Origin: an uncultured Alloprevotella sp.
GTDB taxonomy: Bacteria > Bacteroidota > Bacteroidia > Bacteroidales > Bacteroidaceae
Direction of reading: 5' to 3'
Length of the DNA: 64,000 bases
NCBI GenBank assembly: GCA_944320745.1
Contig: CALUIN010000005.1
Coordinates: forward strand, 1-64,000
Both the position numbers and the translations under genes were made by a program. Of this stretch, positions 1 through 8,539 are shown piece after piece. Below the pieces are notes generated by a model, which searched no databases, was not told the origin of the DNA, and saw only the letters and a program-made list of their open reading frames with translations. Within the stretch, counting starts at the first letter, position 1. The number at the start of each line of letters is the position of its first letter.

Positions 1-173
1 ACCACGAGGCAAACGGCGGCGACCAGCATGTCCACGACGCGCTTCGTGTTGCGCTCGAAGGCGTTCATCCCGTCGGGAATGAAGTCCGGCCGTCCCTGCC
101 CCATGTCCACCTCCCGCACCGCGTCGCCCAGATGCGTCCGCGCGTGCCCTTCAGTTCCGTGTAGTTTCTTCAT
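1..173 (-). CDS. Initiating sugar transferase (bacterial sugar transferase family), N-terminal fragment cut by window edge
   Basis: Reading leftward from an ATG at 173-171, 57 codons run off the window edge. After a short polar N-terminus comes FERNTKRVVDMLVAAVCLVV, which resembles the conserved start of polyprenyl-phosphate sugar-1-phosphate transferases (PF02397): a basic KRVVD stretch leading into a membrane helix. Such enzymes load the first sugar phosphate onto undecaprenyl phosphate at the inner membrane. It begins 15 bases after the stop of the upstream GT4 gene, so it is probably the same transcript. The catalytic part lies outside the window, so the assignment rests on the N-terminus and on locus context. 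Confidence 0.6.
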   Translation of the reverse strand, partial: MKKLHGTEGHARTHLGDAVREVDMGQGRPDFIPDGMNAFERNTKRVVDMLVAAVCLV

Positions 174-188
174 ATCTGTTCTGTCCGT

Positions 189-1253
189 TTATAAAAGTCC
201 GTTCTTCCGGGCCACGCGCCCGTATATTTCGGTATAGGCGTCAACCATCTTTTCCACCGTAAAGCGCTCCTCGTATATGCTGCGCGCCGCGGCCGAGAAA
301 GCGCGCAGCCGCTCCTCGTCCTCCAGCAGCTCTCGCGCGCAGCCGGCGAAGTCGTCCGCGCTGTTGCGCACCGCGTAGCCGCACACGCCGCTCTTCACGG
401 CCTCGCTCACGCCGCCCACGTCCGAGGCCACCACCGGCAGCCCGTAGGCCATGGCCTCCAGAATGGCCATCGGCAAGCCCTCATAGTTGGACGGAAGCAT
501 GAAGAGGTCCGCCCGCGCGCAGTAGGCCGCCGCGTGCGGACGGTCGCCCAGCAGAAACACGTTCTCCGGGACCTCCGCCGGCAAGTCGCCGCCGCCCACC
601 CACGCAAACGCGTAGCCGGGCAGCCGCCGGGCCACGTCGAGGAACAGACGGATGTTTTTTGGGGGTGAGACCCGGGCAATGCAAAGCACCGTCCGCGCGT
701 AGCGCTGCGGCACGGGCCAGTCCGCCGCCCCCGCCGCGCCCCCGGCCGCCACGTCGGGAATGCCGTTGCGCACGCAGCACAGGTTCCGGCAGATGCCCTC
801 GCGGCGCAGGTTCACCTCGTCATAATGACTGACGGCCACGATGGCGGCGCAACGGCGCTGCATCCACCGCTCAAGCGGCAGCAGCCGCCGGTGGGCCAGG
901 CGGACGGAGTCGAAGCCGTGGACCGTATAGACGGTGCGGCCGGCCGGGAAAGCCAGGCGGCCCAGCAGGCCCGCCTTGGAGGAATGCAGATGGACCACGT
1001 CCGGGCGGAAACGGCGCCCGATGCGCCGCAGGGCCGCCAGCGCCGCCAGATCGGTACGCGGAGAGATGGCGCGGCGCAAGGCCGGCACGCGGACATGGTG
1101 CACGCGCGCGTCGAGCATACGGAACAGCGCGCCGTCGCCCTCGCCGGCCACCACCACCACTTCGTGCGCGCCGCACAGCGCATTGGCCAGACAGGCCACG
1201 ACGCTCTGAGCGCCTCCCAGCCCGCTGCCGGTAATCACTTCGAGTATTCGCAT
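189..1253 (-). CDS. Glycosyltransferase family 4 (GT-B fold)
   Basis: A 354-residue cytoplasmic or membrane-associated retaining glycosyltransferase. The N-terminal domain opens with MRILEVITGSGLGGAQSVV, the usual GT4 acceptor-side glycine-rich start. The C-terminal donor-binding domain carries VLCIARVSPPKN near residue 190 and the E-x7-E type signature NYEGLPMAILEAM near residue 260, followed by GLPVVASDVGG. Length is normal for GT4. It lies between another GT4 gene and the initiating sugar transferase in the first polysaccharide locus, so it probably adds one sugar to the repeat unit. Donor and acceptor cannot be read from sequence. Confidence 0.9.
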   Translation of the reverse strand: MRILEVITGSGLGGAQSVVACLANALCGAHEVVVVAGEGDGALFRMLDARVHHVRVPALRRAISPRTDLAALAALRRIGRRFRPDVVHLHSSKAGLLGRLAFPAGRTVYTVHGFDSVRLAHRRLLPLERWMQRRCAAIVAVSHYDEVNLRREGICRNLCCVRNGIPDVAAGGAAGAADWPVPQRYARTVLCIARVSPPKNIRLFLDVARRLPGYAFAWVGGGDLPAEVPENVFLLGDRPHAAAYCARADLFMLPSNYEGLPMAILEAMAYGLPVVASDVGGVSEAVKSGVCGYAVRNSADDFAGCARELLEDEERLRAFSAAARSIYEERFTVEKMVDAYTEIYGRVARKNGLL

Positions 1254-1470
1254 AAAGAAAATCCCTTAAAAAGTCCGGCGCCGCAAGACCGTGCGCCGCC
1301 TGTACACACAAAGACAATGGCTGGAAACGAACGGGCCGCGTGCCCCGGGCGTTGCGGGCCGGGAGCATCAGATGTTTCCGCCTATATTCTGTTGATTTCT
1401 GAAACAAACACGATTTGCCGGCTTCGCGATGCGAAGCCCCGCCGCACGCATGGCCCAGGCCACGCGGCGC

Positions 1471-1554
1471 CTCGCCCTAACCCCGCAACAACGGGCCTAA
1501 GCCCCGTAAAAACTCGCCCTAGCCCCGTAGCGACGGGCCTTAGGCGCGTGAGGA
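1471..1554. repeat. 21-bp tandem repeat cluster (four units)
   Basis: Four consecutive 21-base units at 1471, 1492, 1513 and 1534 share the core CCTTAGCCCCGT or its near complement CGGGGCTAAGG. They sit in the 348-base gap between two GT4 genes (1254-1601). The gap also holds a small perfect hairpin, GGCTTCGC/GCGAAGCC, at 1420-1438. No gene is supported in it. The same unit recurs at six other multi-copy intergenic loci in this window. Confidence 0.85.
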
Positions 1555-1601
1555 ACGGGAACTGGAGAACTATCACATGCCATAACGGCCCGGACTTTCT
1601 C

Positions 1602-2702
1602 CTATTTGCCGGAACGATTGTTTTTCTCCGCCATCAGCCGGCGATAAAGTTCATCGTACCTTTCCACCATCCGGGAAATATCATATTCCTCCGCCCGCCG
1701 CTGGCAACGGTCCGCTATTTCGTGATAGTAACTCCGGTCCGTTGCCAGGCGTTGCACTTCGTGCGCCAAAGCCGCCGCATCCTCGTGCGGGAACAGAATA
1801 CCTGCCCCTGCCGTCACTTCGCGCAAGCCGTCCACGTCGCTGGCAACGAAAGGCCGACCGGCCGCCATTCCCTCAAGATTCGCGAGGGAAAGCCCTTCAT
1901 AGTGGGAGGACATGACGATAATGTCCGCCGCCTTCAACAATTCGGGCATGTCCGTCCGGAAGCCCAAGAACTTCACGCGATCCGCCACGCCCTCCTGCCG
2001 TGCCAGCTGTTCCAGTTCCCCGCGCCGCGGCCCGTCGCCGGCCAGCCATAGCTCGTAATCGTCTGGGAGTAAGGACATGGACCGGATGAGCGTATCCTGG
2101 TCCTTGGGCAAGATGAGCCGCCCGGCCATCATCAGGACATGCTCGCGCGAAGCGGCCCGCAGCGCGGGGCTCGCCGTGGCCTGCGCGTAGCGCCGCACGT
2201 CGACGCCGTTATAAATGGTGCAGATCCGGTCGTCCTCCCTCTTCAGATAGTCTCTGAGGTTATGCTCGGCCTGCTCAGAAATACAGACCACGGCATCATA
2301 CCTTGCATACATCCATTTATCGATAGGCTTGCACCAGCTTTTCCCGCGCCGTCTGTTTGACGTGCTGTGCTCCGTCGTACAAAAGACTTTTTTCCTGTAC
2401 CACGGCTGTAAGAAAGCCGCAAAAAATTGCGGAGCCGTATTGTGCGTATGTACAATGTCGAAACGGGGCAACAGCCGACGGAGCGGGAAAATATGCCGCG
2501 GATGGTAAACATTGACTCCGACGGCAGAAATGTGTACTGGAATCCCGCCAGCCCTTACCTGATCCAGGAAAGGAGCTTGCGTCCCGTCCAGCAGCAGCAG
2601 TTCCACCTCGTGGCCCTTAGCCTGCAGGCGCGGCAACAAGTCAGCCACCAGTTTCTCGGCCCCGCCCGGCAGCAAGCTCGTTATAACGTGCAGTATTTTC
2701 AT
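1602..2702 (-). CDS. Glycosyltransferase family 4
   Basis: A 366-residue GT-B glycosyltransferase. It starts MKILHVITSLLPGGAEKLV, a typical GT4 N-terminus with the GGAE acceptor loop. The C-terminal half has MMAGRLILPKDQDTLI near residue 190 and SSHYEGLSLANLEGMAAGRP near residue 280, which includes the donor-binding E-x7-E-like signature. It begins 12 bases after the stop of the EpsG-like gene, so they are probably co-transcribed. The sugar specificity is unknown. The 348-base repeat-containing gap downstream separates it from the next GT4 gene. Confidence 0.9.
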   Translation of the reverse strand: MKILHVITSLLPGGAEKLVADLLPRLQAKGHEVELLLLDGTQAPFLDQVRAGGIPVHISAVGVNVYHPRHIFPLRRLLPRFDIVHTHNTAPQFFAAFLQPWYRKKVFCTTEHSTSNRRRGKSWCKPIDKWMYARYDAVVCISEQAEHNLRDYLKREDDRICTIYNGVDVRRYAQATASPALRAASREHVLMMAGRLILPKDQDTLIRSMSLLPDDYELWLAGDGPRRGELEQLARQEGVADRVKFLGFRTDMPELLKAADIIVMSSHYEGLSLANLEGMAAGRPFVASDVDGLREVTAGAGILFPHEDAAALAHEVQRLATDRSYYHEIADRCQRRAEEYDISRMVERYDELYRRLMAEKNNRSGK

Positions 2703-2714
2703 GACTTCTGGCTA

Positions 2715-3794
2715 TTAGCTTATCACATTCAACATGTCCTGCAATACGGAAGGGAACCTCTTAAGTGCGACCGTCGTTTCAAACAAAGAATAAGCCGTAT
2801 AAGCAAGTATCAAAGCTGCAACCGCAACCTTATTCCCCCTTGTTCTTTGATTCTTGACCGCATAGGTCAACGTAATCATATCGAAGATTTTATAGTAGTC
2901 CAGTCCGCGGGAAGAAATAATTGCAACTGAAGACAATGGCATATACAATAATAAATAGAACCAGTACAAACGAAAAAGGACACTCTGAATTGCATTATTC
3001 TTATCATAACTAAAGGCATAAATGACAAAAAACACGACCTTTAACACTACGCCCAAAGTCAATCCCACACGCTCCACGTGGCCGCCTGTGCCCGTGTATA
3101 AATCTGCGTATTTATCGGCTTGGCTAAAAAAAGTAAAGAACCGGCCTATGTATGGCATCAGATCCACAAAGACCAAAGGCACCAAAGCCACGACGATCCA
3201 AACTGCGGTTTTCGGCTTCGCCTGTAAATACCATGCCGCCCAATACGCGGGAAGGAATAAAACAGCTGATGCATGACAAGTAAAAGCAATTATAACGTAA
3301 GCGTAAAACCAAACAGCCTTCTTCTGTATAATAAATACAAAAGAGCTGACTGTAAAAAACATAGCTAACCCTTGCCGAAGTGCTCCACCCTCATAAAGAA
3401 AGAAGTAAAACGAGAAATAAATAAGCAGGGACAGAGCATAGTTTACAGAATACTTATATGTAACACGGCAAACGGCCAGAAAAGTCAGACTGTTTACAAG
3501 AAACAAGAACACATAAAAATCCCCAGAAAATACGTCTTTTACAACTGCCATCAGAAAGCAATAGCCTATTTCCAGACCCGTATGCCCTATATCGTCCAAA
3601 GAAGTAATCGCATAATATAATTGATAGTTCTCTAAATCCGAGACCGAGCCATATTCTCTTCCTGCTGCCAATAATATAATTAGTATCGCACCAAGAATGA
3701 GAAATGGCTTATCTAGTTTCTTAACATTAAAGGTATGGAGAAAACCCGAAACCAATATGGTTAGATAAGGCAGCCACGCTGTGAGCATTTTCAC
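2715..3794 (-). CDS. EpsG-like polysaccharide polymerase (Wzy-type membrane protein)
   Basis: A 359-residue, strongly hydrophobic protein with roughly ten membrane helices. The motif AAGREYGSVSDLENYQLYY near residues 42-60 resembles the R-x-x-G-x-D-x-x-x-Y pattern of the EpsG family (PF14897), which polymerises exopolysaccharide repeat units at the periplasmic face. It is the only polymerase-like protein in the visible part of this locus. Base composition is clearly more AT-rich than the chromosomal genes around 7-36 kb, as in the next two genes, consistent with import as a block. Functional assignment is by family resemblance. Confidence 0.75.
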   Translation of the reverse strand: MKMLTAWLPYLTILVSGFLHTFNVKKLDKPFLILGAILIILLAAGREYGSVSDLENYQLYYAITSLDDIGHTGLEIGYCFLMAVVKDVFSGDFYVFLFLVNSLTFLAVCRVTYKYSVNYALSLLIYFSFYFFLYEGGALRQGLAMFFTVSSFVFIIQKKAVWFYAYVIIAFTCHASAVLFLPAYWAAWYLQAKPKTAVWIVVALVPLVFVDLMPYIGRFFTFFSQADKYADLYTGTGGHVERVGLTLGVVLKVVFFVIYAFSYDKNNAIQSVLFRLYWFYLLLYMPLSSVAIISSRGLDYYKIFDMITLTYAVKNQRTRGNKVAVAALILAYTAYSLFETTVALKRFPSVLQDMLNVIS

Positions 3795-3813
3795 TCTGTA
3801 TTATATAGAACAA

Positions 3814-4557
3814 TTACTTTGGCAATTTTCCCCGATACTTTATATATCTTAATACATACCGTAATTTTGACCCCATCGATAATAATAACTGCTTTTTGAT
3901 TTTTTCATGTAATGGAAGCCAAGTGCCCGCGTACCAATGAATAGACCTAGTGTTTGAAGTAATTCTCAAATCTTTTGTTATTACGTCCATAGGAGCGAAA
4001 TACTCGCTGGGATAGATATAGATACCATCTACGCACTGCACACCGCTAATATTCTTGAGGCCTTTATCTATTAATAATTGAGTAATATATTCCACTACCG
4101 TATCATATTTCCCCTCGGAGTTTTTCTTAAATTCCAAACGTGAATACAATTCTATAAACTCTGCATATAAGTGCTGCCCGGGGAAAGCCGCAATACCTAA
4201 TCCGGGAGCGACGGACAAGAAACTCGAGATGCGGGCATCCTGCTCGCATCCCATAAACGGGCCCTTGGATATTATGTCATTCAATGGACGAATAACTTCA
4301 ACATCCGTATCAAAATATATACCGCCCTGCTCATGAAGAATCTTGAAGCGGGCATAGTCTGAAACGAACGCATATTTCTTCGCGGCATAAGCTTCACGAG
4401 TATAAGGAATAGCATTTACGTCAAAATTCTCTTCATTCCATTCCTTAATCTCGTAATCCGGCAGGTATTTGCGCCAAGATGAAATACACTTTCGAGCCAA
4501 TGGTGGTAACGGCTTATGACCGAACCAACAATAATGAATAATCTTTGGTATGTGCAT
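3814..4557 (-). CDS. GT32-like capsular polysaccharide glycosyltransferase (DXD)
   Basis: A 247-residue protein opening with IPKIIHYCWFGHKPLP, the hallmark N-terminus of GT32-type (Gly_transf_sug / OCH1-like) transferases. Near residues 65-95 it has SDYARFKILHEQGGIYFDTD, which supplies the DXD metal and nucleotide-sugar site (DTD). Length is normal for bacterial members of capsule loci. It lies between the pyruvyltransferase-like gene and the polymerase and is AT-rich like both. The sugar transferred is unknown. Confidence 0.85.
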   Translation of the reverse strand: MHIPKIIHYCWFGHKPLPPLARKCISSWRKYLPDYEIKEWNEENFDVNAIPYTREAYAAKKYAFVSDYARFKILHEQGGIYFDTDVEVIRPLNDIISKGPFMGCEQDARISSFLSVAPGLGIAAFPGQHLYAEFIELYSRLEFKKNSEGKYDTVVEYITQLLIDKGLKNISGVQCVDGIYIYPSEYFAPMDVITKDLRITSNTRSIHWYAGTWLPLHEKIKKQLLLSMGSKLRYVLRYIKYRGKLPK

Positions 4558-4612
4558 TATATATTATATTTATAGTTATACCGTAATTATTATCATATCT
4601 TCTGATTCACGC

Positions 4613-5503
4613 TTAATAATCCCTCAAATACTTTTCCTTTATTGCAAAAGGACAACTATGAATTAAACTAGAATTATCAAATTGTATAGGAGACCATTGT
4701 TCGCCTATAGCTAACAAATCATCTAAATTCGAGCTTTCATTAATTGCTACAGGTTCACTAACACGACGTCCTACCGACAAAAAATAATCTCTAAACTTAA
4801 AACCATTTCCCAATACATGATCAGAAAACTCCACCCACACATTAGGTATATTATAAGCATCTGAAATTATTATACCATGTAATGAACTTGATACTATAAA
4901 ATCACACTCATTGATTTCGTCAATAACTTTTTTCCAATCCCCATAGCCACGCAATTTTATTACTTGCACTCCTTCACCGCATTGAGATAAAAAGAGTCGT
5001 AATTTATCAGTTCGCAGATCTGAATAATGAGGAATAACTCCGACTTTATACTTTTTCTTCCCTACAGGCTGGTAAACAATTGGTAATAATAAAGCCGGAT
5101 CACCGAAAACAGATGGGCATTCTATATTCTGTGATTGAAGATAATGCCGAGTAAGCGGTCCTCTAACGGCACACACTTTTCTTGGTTTCATTTTTATTGG
5201 GCACTCCCCCAACAGAGCCCCCGCCCCCCATACAACACTATTTTCATTCACCAATGAAGAATCTAAAATTGATCCAACACAACAATAATTGACATGGAAT
5301 TTCTGATAAAGGTTATATTGATTGACTATTTCCTTCCCTGTTAGTTCTTTCAACAAATAATAATTCAAATCATCTCCTAGATTTTGGTTTCTAGGCCCTG
5401 ATGTATAAATATCTGTCCAAGCATTCACTACTATATATTCTGCGCGAGACCGCATCTTCAAAAACTCTATCGTATTTAGCAGGCTTCTAATTTTATGTGA
5501 CAT
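4613..5503 (-). CDS. Polysaccharide pyruvyl transferase family protein
   Basis: A 296-residue protein of the polysaccharide pyruvyl transferase family (PF04230). Supporting features are the N-terminal GPRNQNLGDDLNYYLLKEL (NxGD element, residues about 36-54), the mid-region VCAVRGPLTRHYLQ and FGDPALLLP, and the C-terminal DFIVSSSLHGIIISDAYNIP with the conserved S-x-H-G. Family members move pyruvate from PEP to sugar hydroxyls, although many polysaccharide-locus members are untested. The gene is AT-rich and lies downstream of the truncated TagO-like remnant. Confidence 0.85.
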   Translation of the reverse strand: MSHKIRSLLNTIEFLKMRSRAEYIVVNAWTDIYTSGPRNQNLGDDLNYYLLKELTGKEIVNQYNLYQKFHVNYCCVGSILDSSLVNENSVVWGAGALLGECPIKMKPRKVCAVRGPLTRHYLQSQNIECPSVFGDPALLLPIVYQPVGKKKYKVGVIPHYSDLRTDKLRLFLSQCGEGVQVIKLRGYGDWKKVIDEINECDFIVSSSLHGIIISDAYNIPNVWVEFSDHVLGNGFKFRDYFLSVGRRVSEPVAINESSNLDDLLAIGEQWSPIQFDNSSLIHSCPFAIKEKYLRDY

Positions 5504-5542
5504 ATCTATTCCCTATTGAAAAATATTATTTTATTCCCCGGT

Positions 5543-5815
5543 TCATTTCTCTTCAAAAGTCATATTTTGATTAAAGTGCAAGTTTCGCACAACGTGAAGG
5601 AATGAACGTAAGTAACTATACAAGACTACTTTCCCGGTCATCGACGGCACGAACGCCACTCCGCCGAGGCGCGGAACTATGCCGCTATGAACCTTGCGCC
5701 TGTCTATAGTATCGAACAGACGTTTACGAAAAGAGATAAGGATGATGCGCGGCAGCATGAACGAGGCCACGGCCGCGCTCACCAGGAAAGCCAACAGGAG
5801 ATTTAGGGTGTGCAT
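5543..5815 (-). pseudogene. Truncated TagO/WecA-like polyprenyl-phosphate sugar-1-phosphate transferase
   Basis: An open frame of 90 codons. Residues 1-57 look like the start of the TagO/WecA/MraY family: a first membrane helix, then DRRKVHSGIVPRLGGVAF, the conserved K-x-H-x-G-x-x-P-R-x-G-G cytoplasmic motif. The resemblance stops abruptly after VAFVPS, and the remaining 30 or so residues are unrelated and lead to an early stop. Family members are usually 300 residues or more with about ten helices, so the catalytic loops are missing. It follows upxY, where intact homologues are often found in Bacteroides capsule loci. I read it as a remnant left by cassette replacement. Confidence 0.7.
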
Positions 5816-5991
5816 ACGCTTTTGATTTTTTCATGTCCATTCTCCCACGCCGGCTGATACGCGCGGACCGCGGCCGCGCCACTTGCGGCGGGCGGGACGC
5901 TCAGGATGGATAAGGGGAATAATAGAAGACCGGAGGAGGGGACGAGGGGGAAAGGAGCGCGGCGCACGCTCCGGGACGCGGCGGGCAGCTG

Positions 5992-6561
5992 TTAACGCCC
6001 CGTCCCGGCGGGGACAGGGGACAATACCTCTATATAATCGGGATGGACGGCGGCGGCGATGCCCATCACGCCCTCCAGGTAGACTACGACGCGGCGGCTG
6101 CGCGCGCCTTGCACGCGGACAAAGATGCCTTCCACGCCATCGAACGGGCCGCCGTGGACGCGCACGCGGGCGCCGGCCTCCAGATGGAGCTCGTCGGGTG
6201 CAAAGTAGTCCAGACGCTCCTCCGTGTGGGAGGCCAAGATGATGAAGTCGCGCATCTGGCGGTCGGGGACGATGATGGGCACGCCGCGGCCGGCCTCGCG
6301 CCGCACGAGGTAGTGCAGCCAGGGCATGGAGGCCTTGGCGGCACGCACGGCGTCGGCCGTGGCGCGGACGAAGAGCAGGTTGTTCACGGCGGGCAGGAGC
6401 TCGCGCACCTTGCGGCCGCCGGCCGTGCGCAGCACGTAGCGCATGGGGACAAACGCCTCCAGCCCGCTCTCCTCGAGGCGTTGCTTCGCCTGGAGCGAGC
6501 GGCCGTACACAGCGCTCATGGCCCACCAGCGCGGGCTGTCGTCTGCCGTATTCGCGGGCAT
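5992..6561 (-). CDS. UpxY-type NusG-like transcription antiterminator (first locus)
   Basis: From ATG 6561 the product is 189 residues; an in-frame ATG at 6630 would add 23. I prefer 6561 because the NusG N-terminal domain starts just after it with PRWWAMSAVYGRSLQAKQRL. The rest follows UpxY/NusG: FVPMRYVLR, LLPAVNNLLFVRA, then a C-terminal KOW-like part with GGPFDGVEGIFVRVQG. UpxY proteins bind RNA polymerase on their own capsule operon and prevent premature termination in the long leader and coding region. It is the first gene of this minus-strand locus. No UpxZ-type partner is seen. Confidence 0.9.
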   Translation of the reverse strand: MPANTADDSPRWWAMSAVYGRSLQAKQRLEESGLEAFVPMRYVLRTAGGRKVRELLPAVNNLLFVRATADAVRAAKASMPWLHYLVRREAGRGVPIIVPDRQMRDFIILASHTEERLDYFAPDELHLEAGARVRVHGGPFDGVEGIFVRVQGARSRRVVVYLEGVMGIAAAVHPDYIEVLSPVPAGTGR

Positions 6562-6725
6562 GTCTGTAAGGTAGAGCTTAGAGGAAAGGCATTTCCTTCG
6601 GCTCCCTAAATCGCTTACATCTGTCTGCAATTCAGCAATTTAGGAATAACTTCCGGATAATGGCGCGCCGGTGCGCCGGAGGATAGGGCTTGATGAATAA
6701 GTAGTTTTTTCACCCCTGACGGGGG

Positions 6726-6733
6726 CAAAGTTA
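6726..6733 (-). promoter_or_regulatory. -7 promoter box for the first polysaccharide locus
   Basis: On the minus strand this reads TAACTTTG, an exact match to the Bacteroidota -7 consensus TAnnTTTG. Transcription would start near 6720, giving a leader of about 160 bases before the preferred upxY start. A TTTG on the same strand at 6750-6747 is only about 13 bases upstream, closer than the usual 19-21, so the -33 element is uncertain. No inverted repeats resembling an invertible segment are seen here. Confidence 0.6.
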
Positions 6734-6914
6734 AAGATTTTTTCTGCAAACTTAAAATCCGGAACGTGAATTTTTCCGGAAATTTGTCCTGCGCTGTCGC
6801 GCGCGGCCGTTTGCAGCCGCCGGCGGCCGTGCCGGACTGTTCCCGCAGGCGGCGTCCGCCGGCCCCTGGCGGCCCCGGCGGGGAATATGAGGGCGGAGTC
6901 TGGGCGCGGCGGCA

Positions 6915-6935
6915 CGGGGCTTAGGCGCGTCGCCG
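6915..6935. repeat. Single 21-bp repeat unit
   Basis: One copy of the dispersed unit with core CGGGGCTTAGGCGCGTCGCC. It lies in the 478-base gap between upxY (6561) and dedA (7040), which otherwise holds the two divergent promoter boxes at 6726-6733 and 7005-7012. Confidence 0.5.
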
Positions 6936-7004
6936 CGGGGCAGGCTGCAAGGGCCGGGACGCAGGTTTGTCCTTCCTGTTTCCCATAAATTCGTGTCAAT
7001 GTTG

Positions 7005-7012
7005 TATCTTTG
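7005..7012 (+). promoter_or_regulatory. -7 promoter box for the dedA operon
   Basis: TATCTTTG matches the TAnnTTTG consensus. The expected start site is near 7019, about 20 bases before the dedA ATG at 7040. An upstream in-frame TTG at 7010 lies inside this box, so it cannot be the translation start of this transcript. No clear -33 TTTG is seen. Confidence 0.65.
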
Positions 7013-7039
7013 CCGGCGAATCTTCAACCTGATGTTTTT

Positions 7040-7690
7040 ATGATTGAATTTTTTCTGGACAACCTGAACTACTGGACCATCCTGCTGGGCATGGCCATCG
7101 AAAGCTCGTTTATCCCCTTCCCTTCGGAAGTCATCGTGCCGCCTGCGGCCTGGCTGGCCACGGGACCGGACAGCGATATGAACATCGTCATGGTCGTGAT
7201 TATCGCCACGCTGGGTGCGGACATCGGCGCGCTGGTCAACTACTACCTGGCGCTGGGCCTGGGCCGTCCCGTGGTCTACAAGTTTGCCAACAGCCGCTGG
7301 GGGCACCTGTGCCTGCTCAACGGGGAGAAGGTGGAGCACGCCGAGGAGTATTTCCGCCGCCACGGCATCACCTCGACCTTCTTCGGCCGCCTGGTGCCGG
7401 CCGTGCGTCAGCTCATCTCCATCCCGGCCGGTCTGGCGCGCATGAAGCTGCACACCTTCCTGCTCTACACCACGCTGGGCGCCGGCCTGTGGAACATCGT
7501 GCTGGCCGTGCTGGGCTACGTGGTGCGCATTTCCTTCCCCGAGCTTCAGACCACGAAGGACGTGTCCGACATGGCTGCCCGTTACAGCCATGAGATAGGC
7601 TACGGCATCCTGGCCATCGTGGCGCTGGTCATCGTCTTCTATATTGTCAGGCACTATGTGAAGCGCCGTTCCGGCGCGCCGAAGGCCTGA
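7040..7690 (+). CDS. DedA family membrane protein
   Basis: A 216-residue inner-membrane protein of the DedA/SNARE-associated (VTT) family. It shows IESSFIPFPSEVIVPPAAWL, the conserved re-entrant motif with E and PSE, near residues 20-40. It also shows FFGRLVPAVRQLISIPAGLA, the F-x-R-x-x-P-x-x-R motif, near residues 115-135. A C-terminal helix precedes a basic tail. Characterised DedA proteins act in undecaprenyl phosphate or phospholipid transport across the membrane. It leads a probable operon: the next gene starts 5 bases after its stop. Confidence 0.9.
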   Translation: MIEFFLDNLNYWTILLGMAIESSFIPFPSEVIVPPAAWLATGPDSDMNIVMVVIIATLGADIGALVNYYLALGLGRPVVYKFANSRWGHLCLLNGEKVEHAEEYFRRHGITSTFFGRLVPAVRQLISIPAGLARMKLHTFLLYTTLGAGLWNIVLAVLGYVVRISFPELQTTKDVSDMAARYSHEIGYGILAIVALVIVFYIVRHYVKRRSGAPKA

Positions 7691-7695
7691 AGCCC

Positions 7696-8502
7696 ATGCG
7701 GCACGTACTGCTTTTCCTCGTAGCCTGCTGCGCGGCCGCCGGCCGGGGCCAGACGCCCGCCGCCCCCTGCGCGTCCTCCGCGCCCACGGAGCACCAGCTG
7801 CTCTTCGGCGCGGGGCGCGTCAATGTGCTGGACACGTATCTCTCGCCCCTGGAATACGCGGGGCCCGTGCTCGGCGTGGTCCACCGCTCCGAACGGCTGG
7901 CGCGCTGGGGGCGGGGCCGCGTCACGGTGACGGGGCTCGTGGCGGGCCGCGCGGCCTATGCCCATTCGCCCACCGACGACGGCAAGGCCTGGGACGGCGA
8001 GCTGACGGCGGCCTTCGGCTGGCACCGCAACTGGCATCCGCTGCCCGGCCTGCGGCTGGGCGTGGGCGGGCTGGCGGAGCTCTCGACGGGCTTCACCTAC
8101 AACCTGCGCAACGGCAACAATCCGGCGCAGGGCCGTCTGGGGGCCGACGTGGCGCTCTCGGCCATAGCGGCATACGACTTCAGCCTGCGGGGCCGGCCCT
8201 TCTCGGCCCGGATGCAGATGGACGTGCCCCTGACGGGGGCGCAGTTCACGCCGAACTACGGGCAGTCCTACTACGAAATCTTCTCCCTGGGCCACTACGA
8301 CCGCAACGTGCGCTGGACGCATCCGCTGAACGCGCCGTCGGCCCGCCTGCTGGCCACGCTCACCGTCCCCCTGGGCCGCGCCCGCCTCTCGCTGGGCTAC
8401 TGGGCGGACATCCGCCAGAGCGAGCTCAACCACCTGAAGCGGCACGCCTGGAGCCACCAGTTTGTCGTGGGCTACGTGCGCCGCCTGCGCCTGTGCCCCT
8501 GA
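7696..8502 (+). CDS. DUF3316-like exported protein
   Basis: A 268-residue protein with a signal peptide (MRHVLLFLVACCAAAGRGQ). The mature part is rich in beta-prone, aromatic stretches. GAGRVNVLDTYLSPLEYAGP near residues 38-57 resembles the conserved start of the DUF3316 family in Bacteroidales. The C-terminus alternates glycine and aromatic residues and ends VVGYVRRLRLCP, consistent with an outer-membrane barrel. No activity is known. It sits between dedA (5-base gap) and the S41 protease (37-base gap), suggesting joint expression. Confidence 0.65.
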   Translation: MRHVLLFLVACCAAAGRGQTPAAPCASSAPTEHQLLFGAGRVNVLDTYLSPLEYAGPVLGVVHRSERLARWGRGRVTVTGLVAGRAAYAHSPTDDGKAWDGELTAAFGWHRNWHPLPGLRLGVGGLAELSTGFTYNLRNGNNPAQGRLGADVALSAIAAYDFSLRGRPFSARMQMDVPLTGAQFTPNYGQSYYEIFSLGHYDRNVRWTHPLNAPSARLLATLTVPLGRARLSLGYWADIRQSELNHLKRHAWSHQFVVGYVRRLRLCP

Positions 8503-8539
8503 GCGGCCGGCCCTATTCCCTTCCTCACCTGTCTTCCCC

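Noticed and set aside
1382..1576. A 64-codon frame whose translation shows a regular seven-residue repeat
   Set aside because: The heptads are the 21-bp DNA repeats read in frame; similar false heptads appear at 21.2, 23.7 and 43.3 kb, so the frame is not a gene.
6640..7009. An invertible promoter for the first polysaccharide locus
   Set aside because: No pair of inverted repeats at the right spacing was found around the -7 box; only short local palindromes are present.
7010..7039. TTG start giving dedA ten more residues
   Set aside because: The TTG is inside the TATCTTTG promoter box, so it would not be transcribed from that promoter.
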